Below, in pieces: positions 1 through 8,130 of a DNA stretch of 50,589 nt (position 1 is the stretch's first letter; each line of letters opens with the position of its first letter). The stretch lies in contig PDPT01000013.1 of assembly GCA_002746605.1 (NCBI GenBank), forward strand, positions 1-50,589. The letters run 5' to 3'. This stretch comes from Ignavibacteriota bacterium. GTDB taxonomy: Bacteria; Bacteroidota; Ignavibacteria; Ignavibacteriales; Melioribacteraceae. The notes under the pieces were generated by a model, which saw nothing but the letters and a program-made list of their open reading frames with translations, was not told the origin of the DNA and made no database searches. A program made the translations under genes and the position numbers.

Positions 1-619
1 TAACGAACAATATGATGATTTATTTTAACTATAGAAAATATTTGAGAAAACATAAAAAGGCTGGCAGCCTTTGGCAAGGCAAAAATTACAAGAAGAAACA
101 GAGCAATATTTTTTATTACAAGCAACACAACTCCTATTTGGGTTTGTTAAAACTATTAAAATATTAACAATAAATTCCGAAATAAATTTAGAGCTGCAAC
201 AAAGCAATAATGCTTAATTAGCATATCTCAAATAATATGATTTTTTTTGATTTTTGCAAATAAAATTTTTGGGACTTATGTTTTTCAATAAAAATTTATT
301 TCTTTTACTTAACCGCTATTTGACTGCAGCCACTATACACATAGCGGTAATGATTAGAGTTGTGTTATCTAATGGTAAATCCCCCAATATTTAATACGGA
401 GTTGATGAAAGCATAAAACACAGACTTTTTCTTAAAATTACTGCCAAGGGTATTCCGGTCTGTGAATTTATTGCTTACTGATTAGACATGCCATACGCAG
501 TTATAAAAACTTGATGTTGCGTTAATGTTAAACCACTCTTTTCGTCCGCCTCAGTTTCTTCTGTCTCTATTTACTAACAGATGGCTATAACATAGCAGAA
601 TACGAAAGGGAAGTAAAAT
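1..619. other. Stretch without a supported gene, downstream of the motB end of the cluster
   Basis: No reading frame here is convincing. Near the left edge three frames are open at once over about 160 bases of A-rich DNA, including one on the plus strand running in from the edge to 167 and one on the minus strand (25-207) with a TTG start and many cysteines; none has a ribosome binding site or a recognisable product. Between about 380 and 570 short open fragments of 27 to 31 codons occur on both strands, which could be gene remnants or chance. An 8-bp inverted repeat (312-319 with 341-348, ACCGCTAT/ATAGCGGT) and a 5-bp hairpin (584-588 with 592-596) are present. Neither has the T-run needed to terminate the flagellar transcript that ends at 620. 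Confidence 0.5.
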
Positions 620-1390
620 CTATTCGGTATATTTAACAACAATACTTATTCTTCTGTTTACTACATCGTAGGGATTATCAGGATTTCTTAATCGATTATC
701 GGCATAACCTCTTATTTCATCGATTTGGTTAGATTTAAGTCCGCTGTCCAATAAAATTCTTCTCGCTGCATTAGCTCTATCGGCACTTAACTCGTAATTT
801 GAATATCCTTTATCGCCGCTTGGAAACGGTCTTGAATCCGTATGTCCTTCTACTACAATTTTATTATGCAGTTCAGCCATTTGCTTGCCGATAACATTTA
901 ACATTTTTTTTGCACCCGATTTAAGCGTTGAAGTTCCAACTTCAAAAAATGCATCGCTGTTCGATTCCATTATTTCAATTCTTAACCCTTCATCGGTTAC
1001 TTGAATATCAATTTGATCTACCAAGTTTTGAAAATCGGGATTGGAAAGAGTCTGTTTTAGGTTACTCCCCATTTCTTCAAGTCTTTTTCTTTCCATTTTC
1101 TTTTTTTCATAATCCGATAAAACTTTATGAGCAGTAACTTTAGGACCTTTACCTTCTATTACGCTGGGTCCTTTGCCATTGGCAAATCCAATAGGATCAT
1201 TAAAATAATTGGAGATACTTGCCTTTACGGAATCATCCTGCCCAAGAATCCAAAGAACAATAAAAAGTGCCATCATTGCAGTTACAAAATCTGCGTAAGC
1301 AACTTTCCAGGCACCTCCATGGTGACCATGTCCGCCTTCAATAATTTTTTTTACTATAATTGGCTGTTCGCCATTTCCGTTATCTGCCAT
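620..1390 (-). CDS. motB: Flagellar motor stator protein MotB (first stator pair)
   Basis: Peptidoglycan-anchored half of the ion-driven stator that turns the flagellar rotor. The protein has 256 residues. A His/Gly-rich stretch (residues 19-26) precedes a single membrane helix (about 27-50) that carries the essential ion-binding aspartate, D34, in the motif AYADFVTAMMALF. A plug and linker follow, then an OmpA-like peptidoglycan-binding domain with the signature VVEGHTDSRPF near residue 180. The start codon overlaps the motA stop by one base, so the pair is translationally coupled. It is the last gene of the long minus-strand run. The helix resembles the proton-driven enterobacterial type, but ion choice cannot be proved from sequence alone. 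Confidence 0.95.
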   Translation of the reverse strand: MADNGNGEQPIIVKKIIEGGHGHHGGAWKVAYADFVTAMMALFIVLWILGQDDSVKASISNYFNDPIGFANGKGPSVIEGKGPKVTAHKVLSDYEKKKMERKRLEEMGSNLKQTLSNPDFQNLVDQIDIQVTDEGLRIEIMESNSDAFFEVGTSTLKSGAKKMLNVIGKQMAELHNKIVVEGHTDSRPFPSGDKGYSNYELSADRANAARRILLDSGLKSNQIDEIRGYADNRLRNPDNPYDVVNRRISIVVKYTE

Positions 1391-2247
1391 TATTCAGACT
1401 TACCTCTCAGATAATTTTCAAGTTCAGAAAATGAAGGTCGGGAGTGCGAATCCAATGTTCTTCTTCCTACTTCAACGGCAACTATAGGCGGATTACCTTT
1501 AGCATAAGATATAACACATTCTTTAATTGTTTCGAGATATGCAGCTTCACCTTCGAGCATATGTTCAATGTTGGTTGCAAGCGGACCAACAAAACCATAA
1601 GATAAAAGTACCCCGAGGAATGTACCTACAAGTGCAGCAGCAACGTGGTGTCCTACCGCTTCGGCACCATCATTAATACTACCCATAGTAACAATAATAC
1701 CGAGAACTGCAGCAACAATACCAAGAGCAGGGAAGGCATCTCCCAATTTAGTTAATAACGAATGTGTAGGATGTGTTTCTTTCTTAAAAGTTTTTATTTC
1801 AATATCCATAAGTGCTTCCACTTCGTGAGGCGGAACTCCGCCTGAGAGCATTACTTTTAAAGTATCGCACAAAAATGTAAGAGCAACAGGATTTTTAAGC
1901 AACTTAGGGTCTTGTTGAAAAACTTCACTTTCTTCAGGCTTTTCAATATGTTTTTCAATAGCTAATAATCCGTCTCTTTGAGCCACAAGGAATAATTCAT
2001 ACAGTGCCTTTAAAAGTGCCAGATTTTCTTCCTTTGTATGATGTTTGTGAGATATTGCTTTGGGAATGGCGGCAACAATTTTTTTAATTTCATCTATCGA
2101 TGCGGAAATTAATAAACTGCCTATCGCAGCTCCTCCAATTGTTACAAATTCAGATGGCTGAAATAATACGGCAAGGTGACCACCCGCCATTGAAAAACCT
2201 ACTACTAAGCTGACTAAAACAACTAATGCACCAACAATAATAAACAT
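1390..2247 (-). CDS. motA: Flagellar motor stator protein MotA (first stator pair)
   Basis: Membrane channel subunit of the stator; it pushes on FliG when ions pass. The protein has 285 residues, typical for the enterobacterial-like MotA type. Hydrophobic helices lie at about residues 1-22 and 33-50, a large cytoplasmic loop (about 60-165) carries the conserved charged residues that contact FliG, and two more helices follow. The third helix contains the family motif FPALGIVAAVLGIIVTMG. It ends in TAATG with motB. The gene sits 21 bases downstream of a response regulator gene and is not related closely to the second MotA at 4278-5057, so the two stator pairs look like separate lineages and not a recent duplication. 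Confidence 0.95.
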   Translation of the reverse strand: MFIIVGALVVLVSLVVGFSMAGGHLAVLFQPSEFVTIGGAAIGSLLISASIDEIKKIVAAIPKAISHKHHTKEENLALLKALYELFLVAQRDGLLAIEKHIEKPEESEVFQQDPKLLKNPVALTFLCDTLKVMLSGGVPPHEVEALMDIEIKTFKKETHPTHSLLTKLGDAFPALGIVAAVLGIIVTMGSINDGAEAVGHHVAAALVGTFLGVLLSYGFVGPLATNIEHMLEGEAAYLETIKECVISYAKGNPPIVAVEVGRRTLDSHSRPSFSELENYLRGKSE

Positions 2248-2268
2248 AATTTTTTTCTATTCTATTTT

Positions 2269-2955
2269 TTAAATTACTTTTAAATTTTGATCAATTTCTT
2301 TTATTTTTAATTCTGCAAATAACCAATCAGAGGGTCTTCGGTAATCTTTATTTTCAATTTCTTTTAATAAAATTAAGTTAGCTGTATTATCGAAACTCTT
2401 TGAATATTTTTGAAGAAACACGGCTGTTTTTTTTATTGCATCTTGATCTCGATTATTAATTCCATCGAGTATAATATCTTTAAATTCTTCAAACTTTTCT
2501 TTAAAGAAATTCTTGTTATCTTCAATTCTTTTATCTTCTTTAATTTCGATGTCTGTTTTTACAACATCAAAAAAACTACCTTCCAATAATTCATTTACAG
2601 CGGTTTTTAGCTGTTTAAAATCTATTGGTTTAGATAAAACTCTATCAGCTCCTGCTTCCATTGCAGAAATAACATTTTTTCTTCCGGCGTTAGCACTAAT
2701 AACTATAACAGGAATATCTTTAATATCGTTCAATACTTTTTTTAACTGAAGTAATTGAATCCCGTCAATATTAGGCATCATTAAATCCAGAAAAACAATA
2801 TCAGGTTTAAATTCGGCTGTATTCTGTAAACCATCATATCCGTTGGTACAGGTTTTTACCTCGAAATAGTATTTGCCTAAAATTGTTTTTAAGTAGTTTA
2901 GTATCGAAGAATTATCATCAATTATTAAGACTTTTTTATGATTTTTTTTAATCAT
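2269..2955 (-). CDS. Response regulator with an unusual C-terminal helical domain
   Basis: Residues 5-125 form a normal phosphoacceptor receiver domain: acidic pair D13/D14, phosphorylation site D57 in VFLDLMMPNIDG, switch residue S87 and the conserved K109 in SKPID. Residues 130-228 are predicted to be helical and contain no recognisable DNA-binding or enzymatic domain. The stretch around residues 170-205 has the spacing of an Hpt phosphotransfer domain but lacks the histidine, so a degenerate Hpt is one possible reading, with low confidence. The start overlaps the csrA stop by one base (TAATG) and motA follows 21 bases after the stop. A role in tuning stator or CsrA function is inference from position only. 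Confidence 0.8.
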   Translation of the reverse strand: MIKKNHKKVLIIDDNSSILNYLKTILGKYYFEVKTCTNGYDGLQNTAEFKPDIVFLDLMMPNIDGIQLLQLKKVLNDIKDIPVIVISANAGRKNVISAMEAGADRVLSKPIDFKQLKTAVNELLEGSFFDVVKTDIEIKEDKRIEDNKNFFKEKFEEFKDIILDGINNRDQDAIKKTAVFLQKYSKSFDNTANLILLKEIENKDYRRPSDWLFAELKIKEIDQNLKVI

Positions 2956-3194
2956 TATTTAAGTTTATTTAATTTTAACTGCTTAATGTTTTCCGGCAAT
3001 AATTTTTTATTTTCTTTAGCAGATTTTTTGCTATGTTCTTTTATAGCTTCATAAACTTCTTCTCTATAGATTTTTACATCTTTATTAGCTTCAATACCTA
3101 ATTTTACATTATTATCGGAAATTGAAACAATACTAATAACTATGTTATTTCCAATTCTCAGCTTTTGATTTTCTTTTCTTGATAATATTAACAT
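2955..3194 (-). CDS. csrA: CsrA carbon storage/flagellin translation regulator
   Basis: Small RNA-binding homodimer that blocks ribosome access to target mRNAs, classically flagellin. I place the start at the ATG at 3194, giving 79 residues and the canonical N-terminus MLILSRKENQ. A longer frame from 3257 exists, but it would add 21 basic residues overlapping the end of fliW. The core (residues 1-55) has the conserved LILSRK strand and GIEANKDVKIYREEVY, which matches the CsrA family consensus for the edge strand and helix. The C-terminus is a Lys-rich tail about 20 residues longer than in E. coli CsrA. The gene follows fliW by 13 bases, the usual antagonist-regulator pairing. Confidence 0.93.
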   Translation of the reverse strand: MLILSRKENQKLRIGNNIVISIVSISDNNVKLGIEANKDVKIYREEVYEAIKEHSKKSAKENKKLLPENIKQLKLNKLK

Positions 3195-3207
3195 TTTTAT
3201 TCTTTTT

Positions 3208-3597
3208 TTAATTTTTTTCAAATAATGGATATTCAACCGGATAGTCTTCGTTTTCAACTATTGTTTGATATCCTGTTTTGTTTTCTTGATCAATAAATAC
3301 AGGTGCCTTTAAATTAATACTTATCTTTTCGGGGTCTTGATCTAACTTTACAATTCCAAAAGGTTCCGAAGTATCTTCGCTGCTATTTTCTTTTTGCTCC
3401 TGAAGCATTTTTATTGAAAATAGCGGAAAAATTAACTCAGGGTTATCTATTGCGGTTAACCACAAAAAGAAGCCTTCTTCTTCCGTAATAAGTACGAATT
3501 TTTTAAATTCTTCAAAGCCTAAAAGTCCGTCTTCAAAATATATTATTGAGTCTTCCTCAAAATTAACTTCTCCGAATTGTTTGTTGTTTATTTTCAT
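3208..3597 (-). CDS. fliW: Flagellar assembly factor FliW (CsrA antagonist)
   Basis: FliW binds CsrA allosterically and is titrated away by free flagellin, coupling flagellin synthesis to secretion. The protein has 129 residues, slightly short for the family (about 130-150). Recognisable blocks are the N-terminal DSIIYFEDGLLGFEEFKKF, the central LTAIDNPELIFPL region, and the C-terminal LKAPVFIDQENKTGYQTI followed by YPVEYPLF. The start ATG has an AAGAGA-type ribosome site upstream. It lies directly before csrA and 9 bases after motB2. In most bacteria fliW-csrA sits near flgK, flgL and flagellin, and here flgK-flgL are three genes upstream. Confidence 0.95.
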   Translation of the reverse strand: MKINNKQFGEVNFEEDSIIYFEDGLLGFEEFKKFVLITEEEGFFLWLTAIDNPELIFPLFSIKMLQEQKENSSEDTSEPFGIVKLDQDPEKISINLKAPVFIDQENKTGYQTIVENEDYPVEYPLFEKN

Positions 3598-3606
3598 AGC
3601 TATCTC

Positions 3607-4422
3607 TTATTTATTTAATATTACTATATCTACTCTTCTGTTTAATGCTCTGCCTTCGGGCGATGTATTATCGACCAACGGTTTAAATTCAGAATTACCT
3701 ACAACCGATACTCTGGATTGATCCAAGCCTAAATTATTCATTAAGTAATAAGCCGTATTGGTTGCTCTTGCAATTGATAAATGCCAATTAGAAGGAAACT
3801 CAGCTGTACTTATCGGAATATTATCAGTGTGTCCTTCTATTCGAATATCATTCTGCAATGTTTTTAATAACTGCGTCATTTTCTGCAATACGGGTTTTGA
3901 TTGTTCAGATAGATCGGCTTTTCCTGATTCGAACAAAATGTTATCCATAATGCTTATAATGATTCCTCTTTCATTATTCATTAATTTGATATTATTCGAA
4001 AATTCAAATTCATCAATAAATTTTTGCAGCTCATTCTTTAATGTTGTATTATTATCACTTAAATCAATATACTCGGAATTCTGCTCTGATTTTATGAAAT
4101 TAGTGTTTCCGAAATATCCACCTACGTTCTCCATTAGTTTTTCATATTTTGATGCATCTACATTAGAAACCGCATACAAAATTATAAAAAGACCAAGTAA
4201 TAATGTTATTAAATCTGCATAAGTTAAAAGATATCTTTCCGAGTTATCTTCTTGATCATGCTCATTTAATTCATTCTCTATCTTCTCGAAACGGCGTTTT
4301 GCTCTTTTTGTGGTAAGTAGCTCATTAGTCTTGATTTTACTATCGAGGGAATTTCTCCGCTCTGAATAGCCAAGACTCCTTCCAGAGACACTTCCATCAT
4401 ATATTTTTCTTCTAAGTGACAT
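3607..4422 (-). CDS. motB: Second MotB-type stator protein with a long basic N-terminal extension
   Basis: Partner of the second MotA. The protein has 271 residues with one membrane helix (about 66-90) whose motif LLTYADLITLLLGLFIILYA carries the ion-binding aspartate D70. The C-terminal half is an OmpA-like peptidoglycan-binding domain with RIEGHTDNIPIS near residue 195. Most MotB proteins have only 15-30 residues before the helix; here there are about 65, rich in Arg and Lys. The first 48 codons overlap the 3' end of motA2 out of frame. I checked the codons from 4422 to the helix and found no other ATG, GTG or TTG in frame, so the long overlap seems real unless there is a sequence error. 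Confidence 0.9.
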   Translation of the reverse strand: MSLRRKIYDGSVSGRSLGYSERRNSLDSKIKTNELLTTKRAKRRFEKIENELNEHDQEDNSERYLLTYADLITLLLGLFIILYAVSNVDASKYEKLMENVGGYFGNTNFIKSEQNSEYIDLSDNNTTLKNELQKFIDEFEFSNNIKLMNNERGIIISIMDNILFESGKADLSEQSKPVLQKMTQLLKTLQNDIRIEGHTDNIPISTAEFPSNWHLSIARATNTAYYLMNNLGLDQSRVSVVGNSEFKPLVDNTSPEGRALNRRVDIVILNK

Positions 4423-5057
4423 TGTTTTAATTTATCTGCTATTGGTAGCCAAAGTAAGTTGGCACTAAAAATTCCCCATAAAGTTGCAATAAATGCCGAT
4501 GCTATACTGTGTATTAAAGTATCAGGATCTTTACCGGCATTTGCTAATGTCATTATAAGGCCCATTACTGTACCTATAATACCCATTGTTGGTGCATAAC
4601 CACCCATTTTATTGAACATTGAGATGTATGTATTGTGTCTTCCCTGCATGGCTTTCATTTCTCCGTAAGCAATACTTTCTAAAGATTCAAGTTCAGTTCC
4701 ATCCATCACAAAATTCATTAATCTTTTAGGAAACGGATAGATAAGGCTGTTCAGCATTCTTTCTACTGCAAGTAATCCTTCTTGTCTGCTTTTTACCGAA
4801 ATTTTTACGAATCCCTCAATTAGTTTATGAATATCATATTTTGGGGGAAAGTAAGCCATTCTGATTAAATAAAAAATTTTTTTGAACTTATCTAAACCTA
4901 CGCCAATTATTGTAGCGGCAAAAGTTCCTCCAAAAACAATAAGCATTGCAGGAAATAGGAAGAGTGCTCCGAATGTACCTCCTTCTAAAAGATAAGCACC
5001 GAATATTGCTGCAAAACCGAATATTAAACCATATAGACTGCCGCTTTTATTAAACAT
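4278..5057 (-). CDS. motA: Second MotA-type stator protein
   Basis: Channel subunit of a second stator pair, 259 residues, similar in size to the B. subtilis MotA/MotP and Vibrio PomA group. Helices lie near residues 8-28 and 33-52. The cytoplasmic loop contains SRQEGLLAVERML, and the third helix has GYAPTMGIIGTVMGLIMTLA, a family hallmark. The C-terminal segment VLAIQSGEIPSIVKSRLMSYLP matches the family end, so the stop at 4278 is genuine. That makes the 145-nt overlap with motB2 unusual. The start overlaps the flgL stop by one base. Whether this pair uses sodium or protons cannot be told from sequence. Confidence 0.94.
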   Translation of the reverse strand: MFNKSGSLYGLIFGFAAIFGAYLLEGGTFGALFLFPAMLIVFGGTFAATIIGVGLDKFKKIFYLIRMAYFPPKYDIHKLIEGFVKISVKSRQEGLLAVERMLNSLIYPFPKRLMNFVMDGTELESLESIAYGEMKAMQGRHNTYISMFNKMGGYAPTMGIIGTVMGLIMTLANAGKDPDTLIHSIASAFIATLWGIFSANLLWLPIADKLKQCHLEEKYMMEVSLEGVLAIQSGEIPSIVKSRLMSYLPQKEQNAVSRR

Positions 5058-6307
5058 TATAAGTAATCCAAAATTGATTTAGGTAAAAGCATGGAAGATA
5101 TTTTATAACTCACTTCGAGGCTGTATTGAGCACTCATTAAATCTATTGAAGTACGCCCAATGTTTATATCCTTTTCATCGGAAATTAAACTTTGCAATTC
5201 TATAGATTGATTTGATAGAATTGATTCGGCAGAAGTTAATTTATTTGAAATTCCACCTGCGTAAGACATCATATTAACTATGTGCTCCTTAAAATTGCTC
5301 ACGACTTCAAGTTGTTCTTCAGTTGGTTTTTTATCATTTTTTAAGTTATCTCTTATTGTAATTAATGTATTAAAAATATCAGCTTTTCTATTTAGTTTAT
5401 TATTCAAATCAGCCGTATCATTTGTCTCTCTTATTGAACCTAAGTCTAATACAAAATCTATTTTATTTGATTCATCAACAATGTGTAAATCCGTTAATTT
5501 GTTTCCATCTATAGATTGCAGTTCATTACTTTCTTCATCAAAGACCAAATCATCTACAGTTTTGGTTAATACATCACTTCCCGCATCATCCCTAAGAGTA
5601 TATGTTAATTGATATGTATGAGCATTAGTTTTTGTTAGTTCAGTAGCAAGTTCAAATTCTTTGCCTTCAGAATTATAAACAGTAGAGTTTTCCGTAACCG
5701 AATCTCCGTTTGCAGCATTAAGATCTAAGTTACCGCTTATGCCAAGAACACTTTGAAATAAGTCCTTTCCACTTATATTAAATTTTTGGGTAATTGTAGA
5801 TGATATTTTTATTTTTTTATCACCGGCAAGTGAATCGGTTCCTGTTTTTACAATTTTATTTTCTTTATCATACTCAATAGGTTTAGTAGCTCCATCTGTA
5901 CCGCCAAAAAGATATGTACCATTAAAATCTGTATTCGATAAATCAACCAACAACTCCAATGTTGAATTAACTGCTTCTGCAAATGGTTCCAAGTTATCAC
6001 TTGTAATTCCGGAGTTTAATTCCGTAAACTTACTTTGTAAACTTACCATTTCATCGTTCATTTTATTGAGTGTAGAAATTGTGTTATCAACTGCACCCGA
6101 AGCATAATTTATATTCGCTTGGTAAGCTTCAATATCGTTTAATCTGCTCTGCATTCTCATAACACGAGAATTACCCAACGGATCATCCGAAGGTTTATTA
6201 ATTTCACTTAAAGTTGCCAGTTTTAATTGAAGGTCTGTAAGTGTACCTCTAGTTCTACTAAAGTTTTTTGAATAGTTATACTGAAGTAATGAATCCGGTA
6301 TTCTCAT
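5057..6307 (-). CDS. flgL: Flagellar hook-filament junction protein FlgL (HAP3)
   Basis: FlgL forms the second junction layer between hook and filament. The protein has 416 residues. The N-terminal flagellin-like helices start with MRIPDSLLQYNYSKNFSRTR and continue with the family block NKPSDDPLGNSRVMRMQSRL near residue 40. The C-terminal helices (about 320-416) include DINIGRTSIDLMSAQYSLEVS. The middle part (about 140-300) is variable, as expected for a surface domain. It follows flgK by two bases, the classical flgK-flgL order, and ends in TAATG with motA2. Its context next to fliW-csrA fits late assembly genes whose export FliW-CsrA monitors. Confidence 0.94.
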   Translation of the reverse strand: MRIPDSLLQYNYSKNFSRTRGTLTDLQLKLATLSEINKPSDDPLGNSRVMRMQSRLNDIEAYQANINYASGAVDNTISTLNKMNDEMVSLQSKFTELNSGITSDNLEPFAEAVNSTLELLVDLSNTDFNGTYLFGGTDGATKPIEYDKENKIVKTGTDSLAGDKKIKISSTITQKFNISGKDLFQSVLGISGNLDLNAANGDSVTENSTVYNSEGKEFELATELTKTNAHTYQLTYTLRDDAGSDVLTKTVDDLVFDEESNELQSIDGNKLTDLHIVDESNKIDFVLDLGSIRETNDTADLNNKLNRKADIFNTLITIRDNLKNDKKPTEEQLEVVSNFKEHIVNMMSYAGGISNKLTSAESILSNQSIELQSLISDEKDINIGRTSIDLMSAQYSLEVSYKISSMLLPKSILDYL

Positions 6308-6309
6308 AA

Positions 6310-7671
6310 TTACACCATTGTTAAAATTGTTTGTAATAGTTCGTCAGCAACTGTAATCAACTTTGCTGCGGCATCATAGGATCTTTGATATTTTAGGACA
6401 TTCATCATCTCTTCATTTGTAGAAACTGCTGATGTTTCCATTTTTTCATTATTCAGTTGCGTTAATACTATATCTAAAGTTTCTTGCTGGCTTTTCTGAA
6501 ATTGAATATCGTTACCTAAATCCGTAACAAAATCGGAGTAATTTTCACCGATAGTTTTGTTATTCAATATTTTACTGTCTTTAATTTTTGCCAGTTCTAA
6601 TGCTATACTGCTATCTCCGGCATTACCATCTCCGGAAACTGCTAAATATCTATTATCTTTTAGAATTTTTTCGTTTATTTCCAATACGCCCGTATCATAA
6701 TGAGTAAAAAATTCAATTTGGGTTTCTGTCGGCTCAGTTATTGTAAAACCTTTTTTATGAATTTTATTAATATTTGCCATAAAAACATTTGCCAACTCAT
6801 CAAGTTGCTCTAATTGAGCAGGAATATCTTGATTATGTAGTTCAAAAACAGCATTTAGTTTACCGCCATATATATTAGCATTTACATCACCGTTTTGTGT
6901 TGTTAAAGATAACTGCTCATTATTCATATTAACTTCAAACTCAGTTCTATTAGTTCCATCTACCGCAAAGATTCCGCCTATTGATACAGAAGCGACGTTA
7001 TGTTTATCGAAGGAAACATTAAAATCTACATATTCACTTAAATCTTCTAACAATTTATCCCGTGAATCTAATAAGTCGTTTACATTATGGTTAACTACAG
7101 AAGATTTATAAATTTCTTCATTAACTGTTTGCAATTGTTTCAATGTAGTGTTTATAAAGCCCACCATTTCCATTGCATCTGTTCTCAAATCAACTTTCTT
7201 TTGTCTTATACCCTCGTGAATACTTCCGAATTTGCTTGATACGGATTGAGCCGATTGCACAACTTCTGTTCTTAAAGCTGATGATTCAGGGTTAGCGGCT
7301 AATTTTTCCCATGAATTAAAAAAGCTTTGAAATAGATTGGAAAGTCCTAAGCCCGTGCCATCTTCGGAAAGTAAAGATTCAAGATGCGATAGTTCCGTTT
7401 GCTTTTTTTCAGATTGATAAAATTTATGATTGTTACTTCTTATATTACTATCAACTATTGAATTTCTAACTCTATTAACTTGCTCAACGGCAACACCGCT
7501 GCCAAATGAAAATCGGCTTCTGTAATCAGGATTTGTTGTTCCAAATATAGATACTTGTCTGCTATAAGCCGGGTTATTAACATTTGCCAAATTAGTTGAT
7601 GTAACCGTGAGTGCTTGTTGATGTGCAAACAAGCTTGAGCTCGCTATGCCAAATAATCTATTTACTGCCAT
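6310..7671 (-). CDS. flgK: Flagellar hook-filament junction protein FlgK (HAP1)
   Basis: First junction protein between hook and filament. The protein has 453 residues, about 90 shorter than the E. coli protein, mainly because the central domain is smaller. The N-terminus has the rod/hook family signature SLFAHQQALTVTSTNLANVN followed by NPAYSRQ. Heptad-rich helices fill residues 80-190. The C-terminal block AVSTNEEMMNVLKYQRSYDAAAK and the ending LITVADELLQTILTMV are family hallmarks. The start codon directly abuts the stop of flgN, its export chaperone, with no spacer, so the two are almost certainly co-translated. Confidence 0.95.
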   Translation of the reverse strand: MAVNRLFGIASSSLFAHQQALTVTSTNLANVNNPAYSRQVSIFGTTNPDYRSRFSFGSGVAVEQVNRVRNSIVDSNIRSNNHKFYQSEKKQTELSHLESLLSEDGTGLGLSNLFQSFFNSWEKLAANPESSALRTEVVQSAQSVSSKFGSIHEGIRQKKVDLRTDAMEMVGFINTTLKQLQTVNEEIYKSSVVNHNVNDLLDSRDKLLEDLSEYVDFNVSFDKHNVASVSIGGIFAVDGTNRTEFEVNMNNEQLSLTTQNGDVNANIYGGKLNAVFELHNQDIPAQLEQLDELANVFMANINKIHKKGFTITEPTETQIEFFTHYDTGVLEINEKILKDNRYLAVSGDGNAGDSSIALELAKIKDSKILNNKTIGENYSDFVTDLGNDIQFQKSQQETLDIVLTQLNNEKMETSAVSTNEEMMNVLKYQRSYDAAAKLITVADELLQTILTMV

Positions 7672-8127
7672 TTAACCCGTCCTGTCTATCAGTGATTTTG
7701 TACCTTCATTAATCACTGCATGAATTGTTTCGTTTATTAAACTTCTTGATTGTTGAATAAGCATCATATTTAATTTATTATTATTAGTAACTTCATTAAT
7801 TCTAGCTTTCATTAAAAGTTCATAATTTTTTAATGATTTTAATACTTCCGGATTAACTTTATCCGTTAAAGCATTTATTAATACTTCTATTCTATATTCT
7901 TCGGAATTTATTTTTAATTCTTTAAATATATTATCCATTGTTGATAATCTTTCCTCTTCGGCAAGCTGAATTTTCAATAGTATTTGTTCTTCTTCCGAAA
8001 TAACATCGAAGAGCTTATCATATTCATTATTTATTAATATCTCTTTCTTCTCTTTCACTACTTCCGAGAGATTATTAAAATTTTGGTACTGTTTTTTAAG
8101 TATTATCAATAAATCTTTAACTTTCAT
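7672..8127 (-). CDS. flgN: FlgN-like export chaperone for FlgK and FlgL
   Basis: Predicted to keep the junction proteins FlgK and FlgL soluble and to deliver them to the export gate. The protein has 151 residues and is almost wholly helical with acidic and basic heptads, as FlgN is (about 140-160 residues). Local family-like features are an early LLIILKKQYQNFNNLSEVVKEKK, an EEEQILLKIQLAEEERL stretch and a C-terminal segment near residues 125-145 that in FlgN binds the substrate. Primary sequence conservation in this family is weak, so the call relies on size, helix content and the position immediately before flgK. Confidence 0.8.
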   Translation of the reverse strand: MKVKDLLIILKKQYQNFNNLSEVVKEKKEILINNEYDKLFDVISEEEQILLKIQLAEEERLSTMDNIFKELKINSEEYRIEVLINALTDKVNPEVLKSLKNYELLMKARINEVTNNNKLNMMLIQQSRSLINETIHAVINEGTKSLIDRTG

Positions 8128-8130
8128 TTG

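Noticed and set aside
25..207. Cysteine-rich minus-strand frame of 60 codons, and overlapping plus-strand frames at the left edge
   Set aside because: TTG start without a ribosome site; three frames open together in A-rich DNA; no recognisable product. Chance or edge of an unseen gene cannot be separated.
690..720. GCCGATAA sigma-28 -10 element near the end of motB
   Set aside because: No TAAA at the right distance; the bases encode conserved GYADN residues; nothing lies downstream to be transcribed.
3195..3257. Extended CsrA N-terminus (21 additional residues)
   Set aside because: They overlap fliW and are not part of CsrA; the MLILSRK start at 3194 fits the family.
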